From assembly GCA_017624025.1 (NCBI GenBank), contig JAGANY010000001.1:1-51628 (forward strand): DNA of 51,628 nucleotides. Reading direction: 5' to 3'. The stretch's first letter is position 1; each line of letters opens with the position of its first letter. The notes beneath the pieces were generated by a model. That model was not told the DNA's origin, searched no databases, and saw nothing but the letters and a program-made list of their open reading frames with translations. Origin of the DNA: Ruminiclostridium sp. (lineage in GTDB: Bacteria; Bacillota; Clostridia; Oscillospirales; Ruminococcaceae). Of this stretch, positions 43,325-51,372 are shown piece by piece. Made by a program: the position numbers and the translations under genes.

Positions 43325-43335
43325 AAGGAACAATT

Positions 43336-44313
43336 ATGAAAAAGCTTAATGATTTATACAGCCAGATTACGCCGAAAACCTCTCCCGAGGAGCTTTCTGC
43401 AAGAATAATGAATACCCCCGAATTAAAGAAGTCTCCCAAAAGAAAAGGCTTCCGCCCCGCCCTCGCTTTAAGTGCGGCCGCTATTGCTGTCTCCTCTCTC
43501 GTCGTTACCGCCGGAGCAGTTAACGGCTGGGATTACGGTGCGGTTTTCGAGAGTATTTTCGGTGAAGAAAAAACTGAAAACATCATAGAAAATATCGTCC
43601 CCGAGGCAACGGTTTTACAGGACACAATCGACAATATGAATTTCGAAATTTCTGCCGTGGCGGCAGACAAGCACAGCGTACTTGCGGTCATTGATATTTA
43701 TTCCGAAAACGGCTATAAGCTTATAGAAAAAGTCAACGGCAATACCGTTATAAACCCCTTGCTCGATTTATTCATTGATATCAATTCCAATACTACGGGT
43801 GCTTATGGTACAGGCATACACATACTTGAAGAAAGCGAGGAAAAAGTACGCCTCGGCATAAGAATGGGTACCGAGGATATGATAAAGGACGAAAAGGTTA
43901 CTGTAAACGCTTATTTGTTAAAGGACAAGGACGAAAACGGCGATTTTAAGCTTAATAAGGCTTATTCCTGGTCAGCAGAATTCACAGTTGACTACACAGC
44001 CGAGGAAATCCGTTACGAAAAGAATATCTTCTTATCTGAAGCCGAGATAAATGCCGTAGAAGTTTCCTCTATTTCTGCTTGTATCGAAGGCAAAAATCTT
44101 AACAGCTTCACTGACAATTTCTGGAAAAACGGAGAAGTTTACGCACAGCTTGATAACGGCGAAAAAATAAGCATTACCGATATTACAGGATCAAGCTATA
44201 CCGAAGGCGATAAAACAGGCTCAACGCTTGTTATTACAGGCTTTGCTGAACCTATAAACCCCGAAGATATTGCCGCTCTCGTAATCGGAGACACTATAAT
44301 AGAACTTAAATAA
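43336..44313 (+). CDS. Membrane-bound anti-sigma factor-like protein (DUF4179-like)
   Basis: 325 residues from ATG 43336, chosen for GAAAGGA upstream; a frame from 43309 would overlap the sigma gene. The short N-terminal cytoplasmic part (1-40) would bind the sigma factor. One TM helix (about 41-61) is followed by a ~260-residue extracytoplasmic domain beginning with NGWDYGAVFESIFG, as in DUF4179 proteins encoded next to ECF sigma genes. The signal sensed is unknown. Confidence 0.85.
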   Translation: MKKLNDLYSQITPKTSPEELSARIMNTPELKKSPKRKGFRPALALSAAAIAVSSLVVTAGAVNGWDYGAVFESIFGEEKTENIIENIVPEATVLQDTIDNMNFEISAVAADKHSVLAVIDIYSENGYKLIEKVNGNTVINPLLDLFIDINSNTTGAYGTGIHILEESEEKVRLGIRMGTEDMIKDEKVTVNAYLLKDKDENGDFKLNKAYSWSAEFTVDYTAEEIRYEKNIFLSEAEINAVEVSSISACIEGKNLNSFTDNFWKNGEVYAQLDNGEKISITDITGSSYTEGDKTGSTLVITGFAEPINPEDIAALVIGDTIIELK

Positions 44314-44330
44314 GGTAATTATAGTTTTTT

Positions 44331-44636
44331 GGGGCTGCCGCCCCTTTCCCCTGCCAACCCTTTTATAAAAGTGTTGACCGAAAATTTTCTTTGCTCGCTT
44401 CGCTCGTTTTATGAAGACAGAGTTATATATGACAGGCGGATAGCTTCCGCCTGTTATTTTTTTCGACAAAAAATACAGAAAATAATATCCCCTTTTCCTT
44501 TCCCTTCCGACAGGCTTCGCTGTCAGAAAAACAGACTTACGGCTATTACAGAAGGATTGCTGTCGCACTATCCGCAAAAAACAGGCTTTCTGTCGGTAAA
44601 TCTTGCTGGAAAGCCTGTATAAAAGATGCTATTATA
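44331..44636. other. Gene-free interval with several hairpins between the anti-sigma and parB-like genes
   Basis: No credible gene. It holds GGGGctgccgCCCC (44331-44344), the terminator at 44432-44465, GACAG-gcttcg-CTGTC (about 44509-44524) and ACAGGCTTTC / GAAAGCCTGT (44581-44618, 10-bp arms, 18-nt loop). The last has no T run and could be a leader or attenuator element ahead of the parB-like gene. Confidence 0.6.
44432..44465 (+). terminator. Rho-independent terminator after the sigma/anti-sigma pair
   Basis: ACAGGCGGA / TCCGCCTGT, 9-bp stem with 5-nt loop (44432-44454), followed by ATTTTTTT. Confidence 0.85.
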
Positions 44637-44676
44637 GAATTACAGAGAACCTGTCAACTTGGAAAGGAATAATAAA

Positions 44677-45492
44677 ATGTCAATTTTTCAGAAAACCCAG
44701 AACGTTTCCCAGAGCAACGCCGTAAATAAGGTTATAGAAATACCCATTTGCTCGATAGTTCCCAATCCTGCACAGCCCCGAGTAATATTCGATGACTATG
44801 AGCTGTCAAGGCTTGCAGTAAGTATCCAGCAGAACGGAATTTTACAGCCTCTTACTGTGCGTAGGCTCGAAAACGGCATTTCCTATGAGCTTATTGCGGG
44901 AGAAAGACGGCTGAGAGCCTGTAAGCTTCTTAATATGTCCTATGTTCCTTGTATTATTATCGAAGCAAGCACAAAGGACAGCGCGGTCTTAGCGGTGCTT
45001 GAAAATCTCCAGCGTGCCGACCTTAATTATATGGAAGAGGCGTACGCTATAAAAAATCTTATCGACTACTACGGTCTTACCCAGGAGGAAACCGCCGCAA
45101 GACTCGGTATCGCACAATCGACCATAGCCAACAAGCTTCGCCTTTTAAAGCTTACCGACGAGGAAAAGGCAATGGTCTTACGCTTCAAGCTTAACGAAAG
45201 ACAGGCGAGAGCCTTGCTCCGTTTAGAATCGGGACGTAGAAAAGGAGCTATCGAGCATATAAGTGCCAACCAGCTTAATACCGTCCAGGCTGACCGCTAC
45301 ATAGACGAGCTTCTTGCGGGGAAGCCGAAGCAGGTCGTAAAAAAGAAATGGAGCTTTAAGGCTGTAAATCTTTATATAAACACCTTCAACAAAACCATTG
45401 ACGCTATGAAGGAGGCTGGCATAAACTGTGAAGCGAGACGGAGCAAGACCGAGGAATTTATGGAGTATGTTGTAAAGATACCGCTGAGATAA
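44677..45492 (+). CDS. ParB/Noc-like CTP-dependent DNA-binding protein (stand-alone)
   Basis: 271 residues from ATG 44677 with GGAAAGGA upstream; a TTG 18 bp earlier is less likely. The N-terminal ParB domain has ICSIVPNPAQPR (25-35), the GERRLRA box (75-81) and ENLQRADL (109-116). The helix-turn-helix has LTQEETAARLGIAQSTIANK (134-153). The C-terminal dimer region is short. ParB partners ParA at oriC-proximal parS sites; here there is no parA or rsmG, so a Noc-like or accessory role is more likely. No parS or Noc box was noticed nearby. Confidence 0.88.
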   Translation: MSIFQKTQNVSQSNAVNKVIEIPICSIVPNPAQPRVIFDDYELSRLAVSIQQNGILQPLTVRRLENGISYELIAGERRLRACKLLNMSYVPCIIIEASTKDSAVLAVLENLQRADLNYMEEAYAIKNLIDYYGLTQEETAARLGIAQSTIANKLRLLKLTDEEKAMVLRFKLNERQARALLRLESGRRKGAIEHISANQLNTVQADRYIDELLAGKPKQVVKKKWSFKAVNLYINTFNKTIDAMKEAGINCEARRSKTEEFMEYVVKIPLR

Positions 45493-45496
45493 AAAA

Positions 45497-45776
45497 TAAA
45501 ACGGATACGCACAAAGCCTGTGGGTATCCGTTACATACTTTCGATAAATTTCAATGAAGAATGAATAATGAATGATGAATAATTAAGGTACGCCCGTTGG
45601 GCGTTAATTTAAATAATTGACTTGAAAATGTAATTTGATTTAAGGTCTTATTTAAATCCGTCTGCCTGCAGGCAGACACAACAATCCTTCATCCTTCATC
45701 ATTAATTTTTCATCAGAAAGACTTCTCGATAAACTAAAACGGATACGCACGGTTATGTACGTATCCGTTATTTATT
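45497..45776. repeat. Large inverted intergenic structure: two family-A elements flanked by matching hairpins
   Basis: Outer hairpins share ACGGATACGCAC...GTATCCGT (45500-45532 and 45738-45769). Inside is a plus-strand family-A element (45553-45615) with hairpin ACGCCC-gtt-GGGCGT (45590-45604). An inverted copy follows with hairpin GTCTGCC-tgca-GGCAGAC (45660-45677) and a pyrimidine tract to 45716. It fills the space between the convergent parB-like and DUF4003 genes; no gene is seen. Confidence 0.8.
45731..45769 (-). terminator. Terminator of the DUF4003 gene
   Basis: AACGGATACG / CGTATCCGTT, 10-bp stem (45738-45769); TTTTAG follows on the minus strand. T-rich sequence on the other side suggests it also stops plus-strand transcripts. 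Confidence 0.8.
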
Positions 45777-46751
45777 TTAGTTTGAGCTTGCGGCAGCCGC
45801 TGAGGCTGATGAAGCACTTATTGTAACAAGCATAGCTGCCTGCTGTGCGGCAAGCATAGCGAGGGTTCCCGTTACTACCGCCGCATTAATCGTCTCGCTG
45901 TCAGCGTAAACGCCAGCCACTATCATAGCACTGTGCATAAGACGTGTCTTCTTGTCTATGCTCCAGAAGCCGTAGCCTTCCTGTTCCGAAAGAAAAGCGT
46001 CAACGTCAAGTATATCGCTTACGATTTCGTTTACACTCATATCTGTAAGAGCAAGGGAAGCAAGAACCGAAAGCTCAAAATACTTGCTGTACTTTCTTCC
46101 TTCGTCCTTAAGTCCGTTATAGATATCAACGATACGCTGTGATTTTTCCTTATAGTCTCCGTCAGCGAGAGAGAGGATATGTGAAAGGGTCTGAACCGAA
46201 TTTCCGCTTCCGAAAGGCTTTTTAAGATACTTATAGCAATCTTCCATTTCGGTTATAAGTGCCTTTTCGCTCTTTTCCGATAACGCCATAAGCACTGCAA
46301 AAACATTGTCCTCGCTGGAGGTAAGGAAGGGATGCTCCTTAGACATAAGCTTATATATCTGCTTGCCCTTTGCGGAAACCTCCATAGCCTCTTCGGGCGA
46401 AATAATATCCGCTAAAAGAGTTGCCGTAAATACGAGGGACTCGTTTCCGAAGAAGTATTTCTTAAGTGCGTCATAAATCTTCGATATTTTTTCGAGCTTC
46501 TCATCGGGAGACGGGTCAAGAGCAAGCTTTGCAACGAGAGGAAGCAAAACGTTGCCTCTGAAGCCGGAAAAAACGCCCTTGTTCTTTTTTACGAGCTTCT
46601 TGCAGTATTGTATCTTCTCTTCGTCCGCTTTTCCTTTGAGCATCATAGCACTTACAGGAATAATATAGGTATTCTCCCATTTGAAGATATCCTTCATCAT
46701 ATCTCTGTCGGATATGAACTGCTGACTGGCGGTGTTAAGTATTTCTTTCAT
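45777..46751 (-). CDS. DUF4003 family protein
   Basis: 324 residues, helical and soluble, ending in an Ala/Ser-rich hydrophobic tail. The pattern KDIFKWENTYIIPVSAMML, the FLTSSEDNVFAVLMALS segment and EGYGFWSIDKKTRLMHSAMIV match DUF4003, a Firmicutes family of unknown function. It lies 26 bp after the cytidylate-kinase-like gene, third in the thiN unit. Confidence 0.85.
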   Translation of the reverse strand: MKEILNTASQQFISDRDMMKDIFKWENTYIIPVSAMMLKGKADEEKIQYCKKLVKKNKGVFSGFRGNVLLPLVAKLALDPSPDEKLEKISKIYDALKKYFFGNESLVFTATLLADIISPEEAMEVSAKGKQIYKLMSKEHPFLTSSEDNVFAVLMALSEKSEKALITEMEDCYKYLKKPFGSGNSVQTLSHILSLADGDYKEKSQRIVDIYNGLKDEGRKYSKYFELSVLASLALTDMSVNEIVSDILDVDAFLSEQEGYGFWSIDKKTRLMHSAMIVAGVYADSETINAAVVTGTLAMLAAQQAAMLVTISASSASAAAASSN

Positions 46752-46777
46752 TGTTTATATTTCCTTTCCCTTTTTAC

Positions 46778-47368
46778 TTATTCGCCCTGCTTAGCCCTTA
46801 CATAGTCAACGATAAGCTTTACTGCATTATCGATGCCTATATCGGAGTTTACCGAGAGGTCATAGGTCTGTGCCTTGCCCCAGGCGTCGTCAGCGAAATA
46901 ATTGTAATAAGCTATACGGCTCTTATCCTGCTTCTGGACATAGGATTTATAGTTATCAGCCTTTTCGCCGTATTCGTTCTTTACACGTTCAGTACGGCTT
47001 AAAAGAGGAGCATGGATAAAGATATTGATAACGCTGTCTCTGCCTCTTAAAACATAGTCCGCACATCTTCCTACGATAACACAGCTTTCCTTTTCCTGTA
47101 AATCCTTTATAACCTTCGACTGTGCAATAAAAATCATATCGGAGGCAGGAAGAATCTGGCTTCCCATATAGAGATGATATAAAAGGCTCTGGGTCTTTTT
47201 CTGGTCATTCTGGCGTACGAAATCAACGGTATAACCGCTCTCCTTCGCAACGAGGGAAAGAAGCTCGCCGTCATAGAAGCTTATACCGAGTGCCTCAGCA
47301 ACCTTTTTACCGATTATTCTTCCGCCCGAGCCATATTCTCTCGAGATAGTTATAACAGTCTTTTTCAT
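46778..47368 (-). CDS. Cytidylate kinase-like family protein
   Basis: 196 residues. The N-terminal ITISREYGSGGRIIGKKVAEALG is the P-loop of the AAA_26/cytidylate-kinase-like group. CVIVGRCADYVLR and the RTERVKNEYG segment follow; these proteins are distinct from classical Cmk. They are predicted nucleotide or small-molecule kinases; substrate not established. The ATG overlaps the thiN stop by 4 bp. Confidence 0.9.
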   Translation of the reverse strand: MKKTVITISREYGSGGRIIGKKVAEALGISFYDGELLSLVAKESGYTVDFVRQNDQKKTQSLLYHLYMGSQILPASDMIFIAQSKVIKDLQEKESCVIVGRCADYVLRGRDSVINIFIHAPLLSRTERVKNEYGEKADNYKSYVQKQDKSRIAYYNYFADDAWGKAQTYDLSVNSDIGIDNAVKLIVDYVRAKQGE

Positions 47369-48006
47369 ATAAACACCGTTCCTTTCTTATATGTAAAGTA
47401 AACGGCAAGAGTACCGTTTTTTACAGATATATGTGCTTCTTCGCCGGTAAACTCGTTGCTTACTCCGAGAGGAAACGAGTTATCGAGGGTATAGTCCGAA
47501 AGCTCATATTTAAGCCCTTTAAGACTTACCCCTTCGGAAATGTCCGAAAGGGAAAATACCGAAACATATCCGCCCTTACTGCCCTTTAAGGTCAGCTCTC
47601 CGTCCTTTACGGCGGTAATGATATAGCCGTCTCCGTAAAGGTAGAGCCGAAGCCCCTTTTCAGCGAAATATTTAAGATGCTGGATATTTGCGAGAGTATG
47701 GTCGAGACGTCCGCCCGTACCGCCGTATATATGGAACACCGTACAGCCTTCCTCGGCACCCTTTTTTATTGCCTCGAACATATCCGTAGTGTCCTTTTCG
47801 ACGGGGAGAACGGTCGTATTTTCGTTTTCGGGGACAGCCCCGAGGGAATCGAAATCGCCTATAACAAAATCGGGGGAAATACCGTATTTTTCCGTAACCT
47901 TAAGTCCCCCGTCGGCTACAATAACCATATCCGCTTTTTCCGTTTCGGCAGGGCTTCCGAAATACTCGCCCGCACCGAAGCAATGACATATTTTCTCAGT
48001 TTTCAT
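47365..48006 (-). CDS. thiN: Thiamine diphosphokinase
   Basis: 213 residues, normal for bacterial TPK. VIADGG-type motif (MVIVADGGLKVTEKYG), VIGDFDSLG with catalytic Asp residues, EKDTTDMFEAI and YGGTGGRLDHTLAN identify it. It transfers pyrophosphate from ATP to thiamine to make TPP, the cofactor of the VOR complex encoded elsewhere in the window. No TPP riboswitch is seen. The -10 box (48013-48018) ends only 6 nt before the ATG, so the transcript may be leaderless. No rpe/rsgA neighbours. Confidence 0.94.
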   Translation of the reverse strand: MKTEKICHCFGAGEYFGSPAETEKADMVIVADGGLKVTEKYGISPDFVIGDFDSLGAVPENENTTVLPVEKDTTDMFEAIKKGAEEGCTVFHIYGGTGGRLDHTLANIQHLKYFAEKGLRLYLYGDGYIITAVKDGELTLKGSKGGYVSVFSLSDISEGVSLKGLKYELSDYTLDNSFPLGVSNEFTGEEAHISVKNGTLAVYFTYKKGTVFI

Positions 48007-48012
48007 ACCTCA

Positions 48013-48041
48013 ATTATACCCCATTATCTGAAATTTGTCAA
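48013..48041 (-). promoter_or_regulatory. Consensus SigA promoter directly abutting the thiN start codon
   Basis: On the minus strand: TTGACA (48036-48041), 17-bp spacer, TATAAT (48013-48018), then TGAGGT and ATG (48006). The usual start point, about 7 nt after the -10, coincides with the A of ATG. Confidence 0.85.
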
Positions 48042-48086
48042 CAATCAAAGCTTGTTTTTATGCTTTGGATTTATGCAAAATCACAA

Positions 48087-48725
48087 TCAGCTCATAGCAT
48101 TCAGCATTTCAAAAAGCTTTTCCTCCGAAACGCTTACGATTTTTATTTCGGGAAGAGCGGAATATCCGCATACCGAAATAAAAAGGTCATCCTCCGTTAC
48201 AGTATTGAAAAGCTCGCCTCTTTCAATAAGCTCCGAGGTCTCGGTTTTATCGAAGCCTTCGGAAAAGCCCTTTCCCGTAAGCTTCCCCCTCGCCTCCTTC
48301 ATACACCATAAGCGACAGGTCTCAAAGGAGGGCGATACATCACCGCCCAGAACAAAATCAAGCTCCTTATCCGTACATATCTTTGACGTAACCTTTAAGT
48401 TACAAGGTCTGAAATCCTGGATATCGAGGCCGATTTCTTCATTACTGACAACACATCCGCTGTAACCGCCCGAGTGGCTTATACTGAAATGGATATCGGG
48501 ATAACCGGAGAGAAAGGGCTTCCCTTTTTCGCCGTAGGAAAAGGAGGGAGCAGAGGATATAAGCTGTTCCTCAAAAAGACAGTACCTTAAAAGAGCATAG
48601 GCATATATTTTTTCCCTTTTTACCTTTACGCTGTTTATACCGCCCAGCTTTTCCCTTCTCTCTTCGGAAAGAAAGGGGATAAGCTCGTTTTCTTTTTCGC
48701 CGTTTTTAAGTATATATATGTTCAT
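48087..48725 (-). CDS. 4'-phosphopantetheinyl transferase (Sfp-type)
   Basis: 212 residues. GKPFL (68-72), FSISHSGG (80-87), the Mg-binding IGLDIQ (D101) and WCMKEARGKLTGKG (E144, K148) are the Sfp superfamily signatures. It moves the phosphopantetheine arm from CoA onto carrier proteins. No NRPS or PKS genes are in the window, so the target may be distant or acyl carrier protein. It is encoded 23 bp after a small membrane protein in the same direction. Confidence 0.92.
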   Translation of the reverse strand: MNIYILKNGEKENELIPFLSEERREKLGGINSVKVKREKIYAYALLRYCLFEEQLISSAPSFSYGEKGKPFLSGYPDIHFSISHSGGYSGCVVSNEEIGLDIQDFRPCNLKVTSKICTDKELDFVLGGDVSPSFETCRLWCMKEARGKLTGKGFSEGFDKTETSELIERGELFNTVTEDDLFISVCGYSALPEIKIVSVSEEKLFEMLNAMS

Positions 48726-48748
48726 GATTATTCCTTTAACATTATTTC

Positions 48749-49378
48749 TCAGAAATCAGCCTTTATAAATTCATAAGGATAGTTATTCTTCGGGACAAAC
48801 ATATAAAAAACCCCTGAATTTCTTTTTTGTGCCGAGTAAAAGAGATTAATATCGGGATAATTGATAATGACCGCATCCCTGCTGTCCTGTATCATCTCAA
48901 AGGTTTCTGCCGTAATCTTAAACTCCTTTTCCTTATCCCTGCCGTATTCCTGTGCCCGAAGAAGATAAGGGTAGTCCTTATCATTGTTCTCCGCTATGGA
49001 AATTATCCTGTATTTATCAACGCATACAACGTAAAACACACTTAAATAGTCATAGTTCTGCTTTATGTTTACGCATAAAACCGCAATAACTGTTATTCCG
49101 ATAGCTAAGAAGCCCAGAACCTCATTTCCGAAGCCTAAAATTCCGTTTACGGAATCGCTTCTTATACTCGAATCAGTATACGCTTCCGCAAGATTTTTCA
49201 CATATCCGTCATCAAAAATGCTGAATAAATAAAACAAAAACAGGACTATACTGACAACGACCGCAAGCGAAAGACAGAGGAAAATTATTCTCTGTTTTTT
49301 TCTTCTTTTTGAAACGGCAATTTCAGCTAATTCCCTTTCATCGTCGGAAAGCCGTTCCGAATATTTATCAACATACAT
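48749..49378 (-). CDS. Hypothetical membrane protein with two TM helices
   Basis: 209 residues. The N-terminal cytoplasmic charged stretch has SDDERELAEIAVSKRRKKQR. TM1 is about 30-52 and TM2 about 87-106. The C-terminal ~100 residues look soluble and end FYMFVPKNNYPYEFIKADF. I do not recognise a family. It starts 19 bp after the pyrB terminator and precedes the PPTase gene. No clear promoter was identified, so expression may rest on read-through. Confidence 0.7.
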   Translation of the reverse strand: MYVDKYSERLSDDERELAEIAVSKRRKKQRIIFLCLSLAVVVSIVLFLFYLFSIFDDGYVKNLAEAYTDSSIRSDSVNGILGFGNEVLGFLAIGITVIAVLCVNIKQNYDYLSVFYVVCVDKYRIISIAENNDKDYPYLLRAQEYGRDKEKEFKITAETFEMIQDSRDAVIINYPDINLFYSAQKRNSGVFYMFVPKNNYPYEFIKADF

Positions 49379-49396
49379 TTTTAAAGCCCCCTTTAT

Positions 49397-49425
49397 AAAA
49401 AAATCCTCCGCGGTTCTGCGGAGGA
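49397..49425 (-). terminator. Rho-independent terminator of pyrB
   Basis: On the minus strand: TCCTCCGC / GCGGAGGA, 8-bp stem with 6-nt loop (49404-49425), followed by seven Ts. Confidence 0.88.
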
Positions 49426-49459
49426 CTTGGATATTTCTGCGACACTGGCTACCGCATAA

Positions 49460-50536
49460 TTATAATAAAATTCTCGAATCACAGTATTCGCATTCAAGTA
49501 CATCGCCTGATCTTCTGAAGCTGTGGGGGAGGTACTTTTCAGTATTGCAGATACATTTCGGATTCGTACAGGTAACATCCTTTACGATTTCGCCTCTTAA
49601 AAGGGGCTTACAGGTCATCTTGAAATCAAGCATAGAGAGTATGAGTGCCATACGCACATACATACCGTAGTTTGCCTGCTTGAAATAAAGTGCACGGGGA
49701 TCGTCGTCAACCTCAACCGCAATTTCATCAACACGGGGAAGAGGATGAAGAACGATAAGCTCCTTCGACGCAAGCTTCATCTTTTCTGTATCGAGGCAGT
49801 AAACGTCCTTCTGTGCCTCGTATTCCTCGGGAGAAGCGAAGCGTTCACGCTGGATACGGGTCATATAAAGCACATCAAGCTTCGGAAGTGCTTCCTCGAG
49901 GGTGTTGTATTCCTCGTAGGTCTTTCCGCTGGCGGAGATATAATCCTTTATGTATGTGGGAACCTTAAGCTCGGGAGTAGAGATAAGAATAAACTTGTTT
50001 CCCTCGTAGCAGGAAAGAGCCTTTAAGAGAGAATGAACGGTTCTGCCGTTTTTAAGGTCGCCGCAGAAGCCTACAGTAAGGTCGGTAAGTCTTCCCTTCT
50101 CCTCGCTTAAGGTAAGAAGGTCGGTTAAGGTCTGTGTGGGGTGAAGATGACCGCCGTCGCCTGCATTGATAACAGGACAGTCAGCAGTAAGAGCGGCGGC
50201 TTTTGATGAGCCTTCGAGATAATGACGCATTACAAGAATATCGGCATATTCGCTTACAATCTTTGTTGTATCCTTAAGGTTCTCGCCCTTTGCTACGGAA
50301 GAGGTAGAGGGGTTATCGAAGCCGATAATTCCTCCGCCTAAACGGAGCATAGCTGTCTGGAAGCTCATCTGTGTACGGGTAGAGGGCTCATAGAAGAGCG
50401 TTCCCATAATTTTTCCTCTGCAGGCACCCGCATATACCATAGGCGATTCCATAATATCGTGGGCAAGCTTTATAATAGAGTTCCACTGTGAAACTGTAAC
50501 ATCGTTAAGGTCAATAAGATGGGTAGGAGCTTTCAT
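49460..50536 (-). CDS. pyrB: Aspartate carbamoyltransferase fused to a PyrI-type zinc ribbon
   Basis: 358 residues. The catalytic chain (about 1-305) keeps EPSTRTQMSFQTAM (carbamoyl-phosphate loop), GDGGHLHPTQTLTDLL, YMTRIQRERF and LHPLPRVDEI. It makes carbamoyl-aspartate in pyrimidine synthesis. The extra ~50 residues hold Cys323-x4-Cys328 and Cys349-x2-Cys352, the spacing of the zinc site that joins PyrI to PyrB in enteric enzymes. The allosteric nucleotide-binding part of PyrI is absent. The promoter is at 50570-50598; no PyrR site was noticed and no other pyr genes are adjacent. Confidence 0.94.
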   Translation of the reverse strand: MKAPTHLIDLNDVTVSQWNSIIKLAHDIMESPMVYAGACRGKIMGTLFYEPSTRTQMSFQTAMLRLGGGIIGFDNPSTSSVAKGENLKDTTKIVSEYADILVMRHYLEGSSKAAALTADCPVINAGDGGHLHPTQTLTDLLTLSEEKGRLTDLTVGFCGDLKNGRTVHSLLKALSCYEGNKFILISTPELKVPTYIKDYISASGKTYEEYNTLEEALPKLDVLYMTRIQRERFASPEEYEAQKDVYCLDTEKMKLASKELIVLHPLPRVDEIAVEVDDDPRALYFKQANYGMYVRMALILSMLDFKMTCKPLLRGEIVKDVTCTNPKCICNTEKYLPHSFRRSGDVLECEYCDSRILL

Positions 50537-50569
50537 TTTTTATTCCTTCCTTGTTTTTATTTGTCTTAA

Positions 50570-50598
50570 ATTATATCATTACGGACGGTCATTGTCAA
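50570..50598 (-). promoter_or_regulatory. Consensus SigA promoter of pyrB
   Basis: On the minus strand: TTGACA (50593-50598), 17-bp spacer, TATAAT (50570-50575). The leader is about 25 nt, too short for an attenuator. Confidence 0.88.
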
Positions 50599-50633
50599 TA
50601 ATAAATTCTTATATTCTTTGTAGTGAATGCATA

Positions 50634-50662
50634 TTGAAAAAAACGTCGGAATATGCTATTAT
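50634..50662 (+). promoter_or_regulatory. SigA-type promoter of the DUF308 gene
   Basis: -35 TTGAAA (50634-50639), 17-bp spacer, -10 TATTAT (50657-50662); divergent from the pyrB promoter. Confidence 0.75.
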
Positions 50663-50702
50663 TTTTAATATACAACGAATTAAAAGCGAAAGGAAAAGAA
50701 AT

Positions 50703-51314
50703 ATGAAAGCAAAAAACTATTCCGCAATAATCGAAGATACCCTTACCGAAACAAAAGCCCTCTATCTTTTTATATGCCTTGTTGAGCTTGTACTGGGCGT
50801 ATTCCTTATGTTCTTTTCAGAAATTACCTCACAGATTCTTACCATTGTTCTCGGTGCTGTACTTGCGGGCGTAGGCGTTTTCAATATCATTTCCTATCTT
50901 ATGAATACCTCCTCCTCCTTCCGCCAGGGTATTCTTTCGGGCGTTATCTCTACCGCTCTCGGTATTGCCTTTATCGCACAGGCGGAAACTATCGTAAACG
51001 TAACCTCGATTATCCTCGGCGTCTTTGTTATATTCGAAGGGCTTACCTGCTGTAAGCGTTCGATACTTATGAAAAAGCTCGATTTTGATAAATGGTTCAT
51101 TCCCCTTATAATTGCCCTTTTAGCCAGCGTTTTCGGTTTTCTTATCCTTATTTTCCCCGACTTTTTCGAGGACGCTATAACTATTATCGTAGGCATACTC
51201 CTCGCTATAGAGTCGATACTCGGAATATGGTCGATAATATTCCTTATCTCCTTACGCAAGAAGGCGGAAGAAAAGCTTACAGAAGACGAAAAGAAGGCAA
51301 TTGTAGTTAAATAA
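50703..51314 (+). CDS. DUF308/HdeD-like membrane protein
   Basis: 203 residues from ATG 50703 (GAAAGGAAAAG upstream; the ATG at 50592 lies before the promoter). Six TM helices are arranged in pairs (about 20-38, 45-62, 74-90, 95-113, 135-153, 160-185), with the repeated LG(V/I)xxIxEG pattern of DUF308. The C-terminus is basic and acidic mixed (KKAEEKLTEDEKKA). HdeD proteins are linked to acid resistance in enterics, but most family members have no known role. Confidence 0.87.
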   Translation: MKAKNYSAIIEDTLTETKALYLFICLVELVLGVFLMFFSEITSQILTIVLGAVLAGVGVFNIISYLMNTSSSFRQGILSGVISTALGIAFIAQAETIVNVTSIILGVFVIFEGLTCCKRSILMKKLDFDKWFIPLIIALLASVFGFLILIFPDFFEDAITIIVGILLAIESILGIWSIIFLISLRKKAEEKLTEDEKKAIVVK

Positions 51315-51321
51315 CAGCAAG

Positions 51322-51348
51322 CGGACGGCAGAAAATGCCGTCCGTTTT
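51322..51348 (+). terminator. Rho-independent terminator of the DUF308 gene
   Basis: CGGACGGCA / TGCCGTCCG, 9-bp stem with 5-nt loop, followed by TTTT. A second inverted repeat, TTTTCAAGGC / GCTTGAAAA, follows within 30 bp. Confidence 0.85.
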
Positions 51349-51372
51349 CAAGGCTTAAAGCAAGGCTTGAAA

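Noticed and set aside
44581..44618. Terminator before the parB-like gene
   Set aside because: The 10-bp-arm hairpin has a long loop and no T run, so I do not call it a terminator.
44677..45492. Chromosome origin region marked by parB
   Set aside because: No parA, rsmG/mnmG, dnaA or cluster of parS sites is present, so an origin call is not supported.
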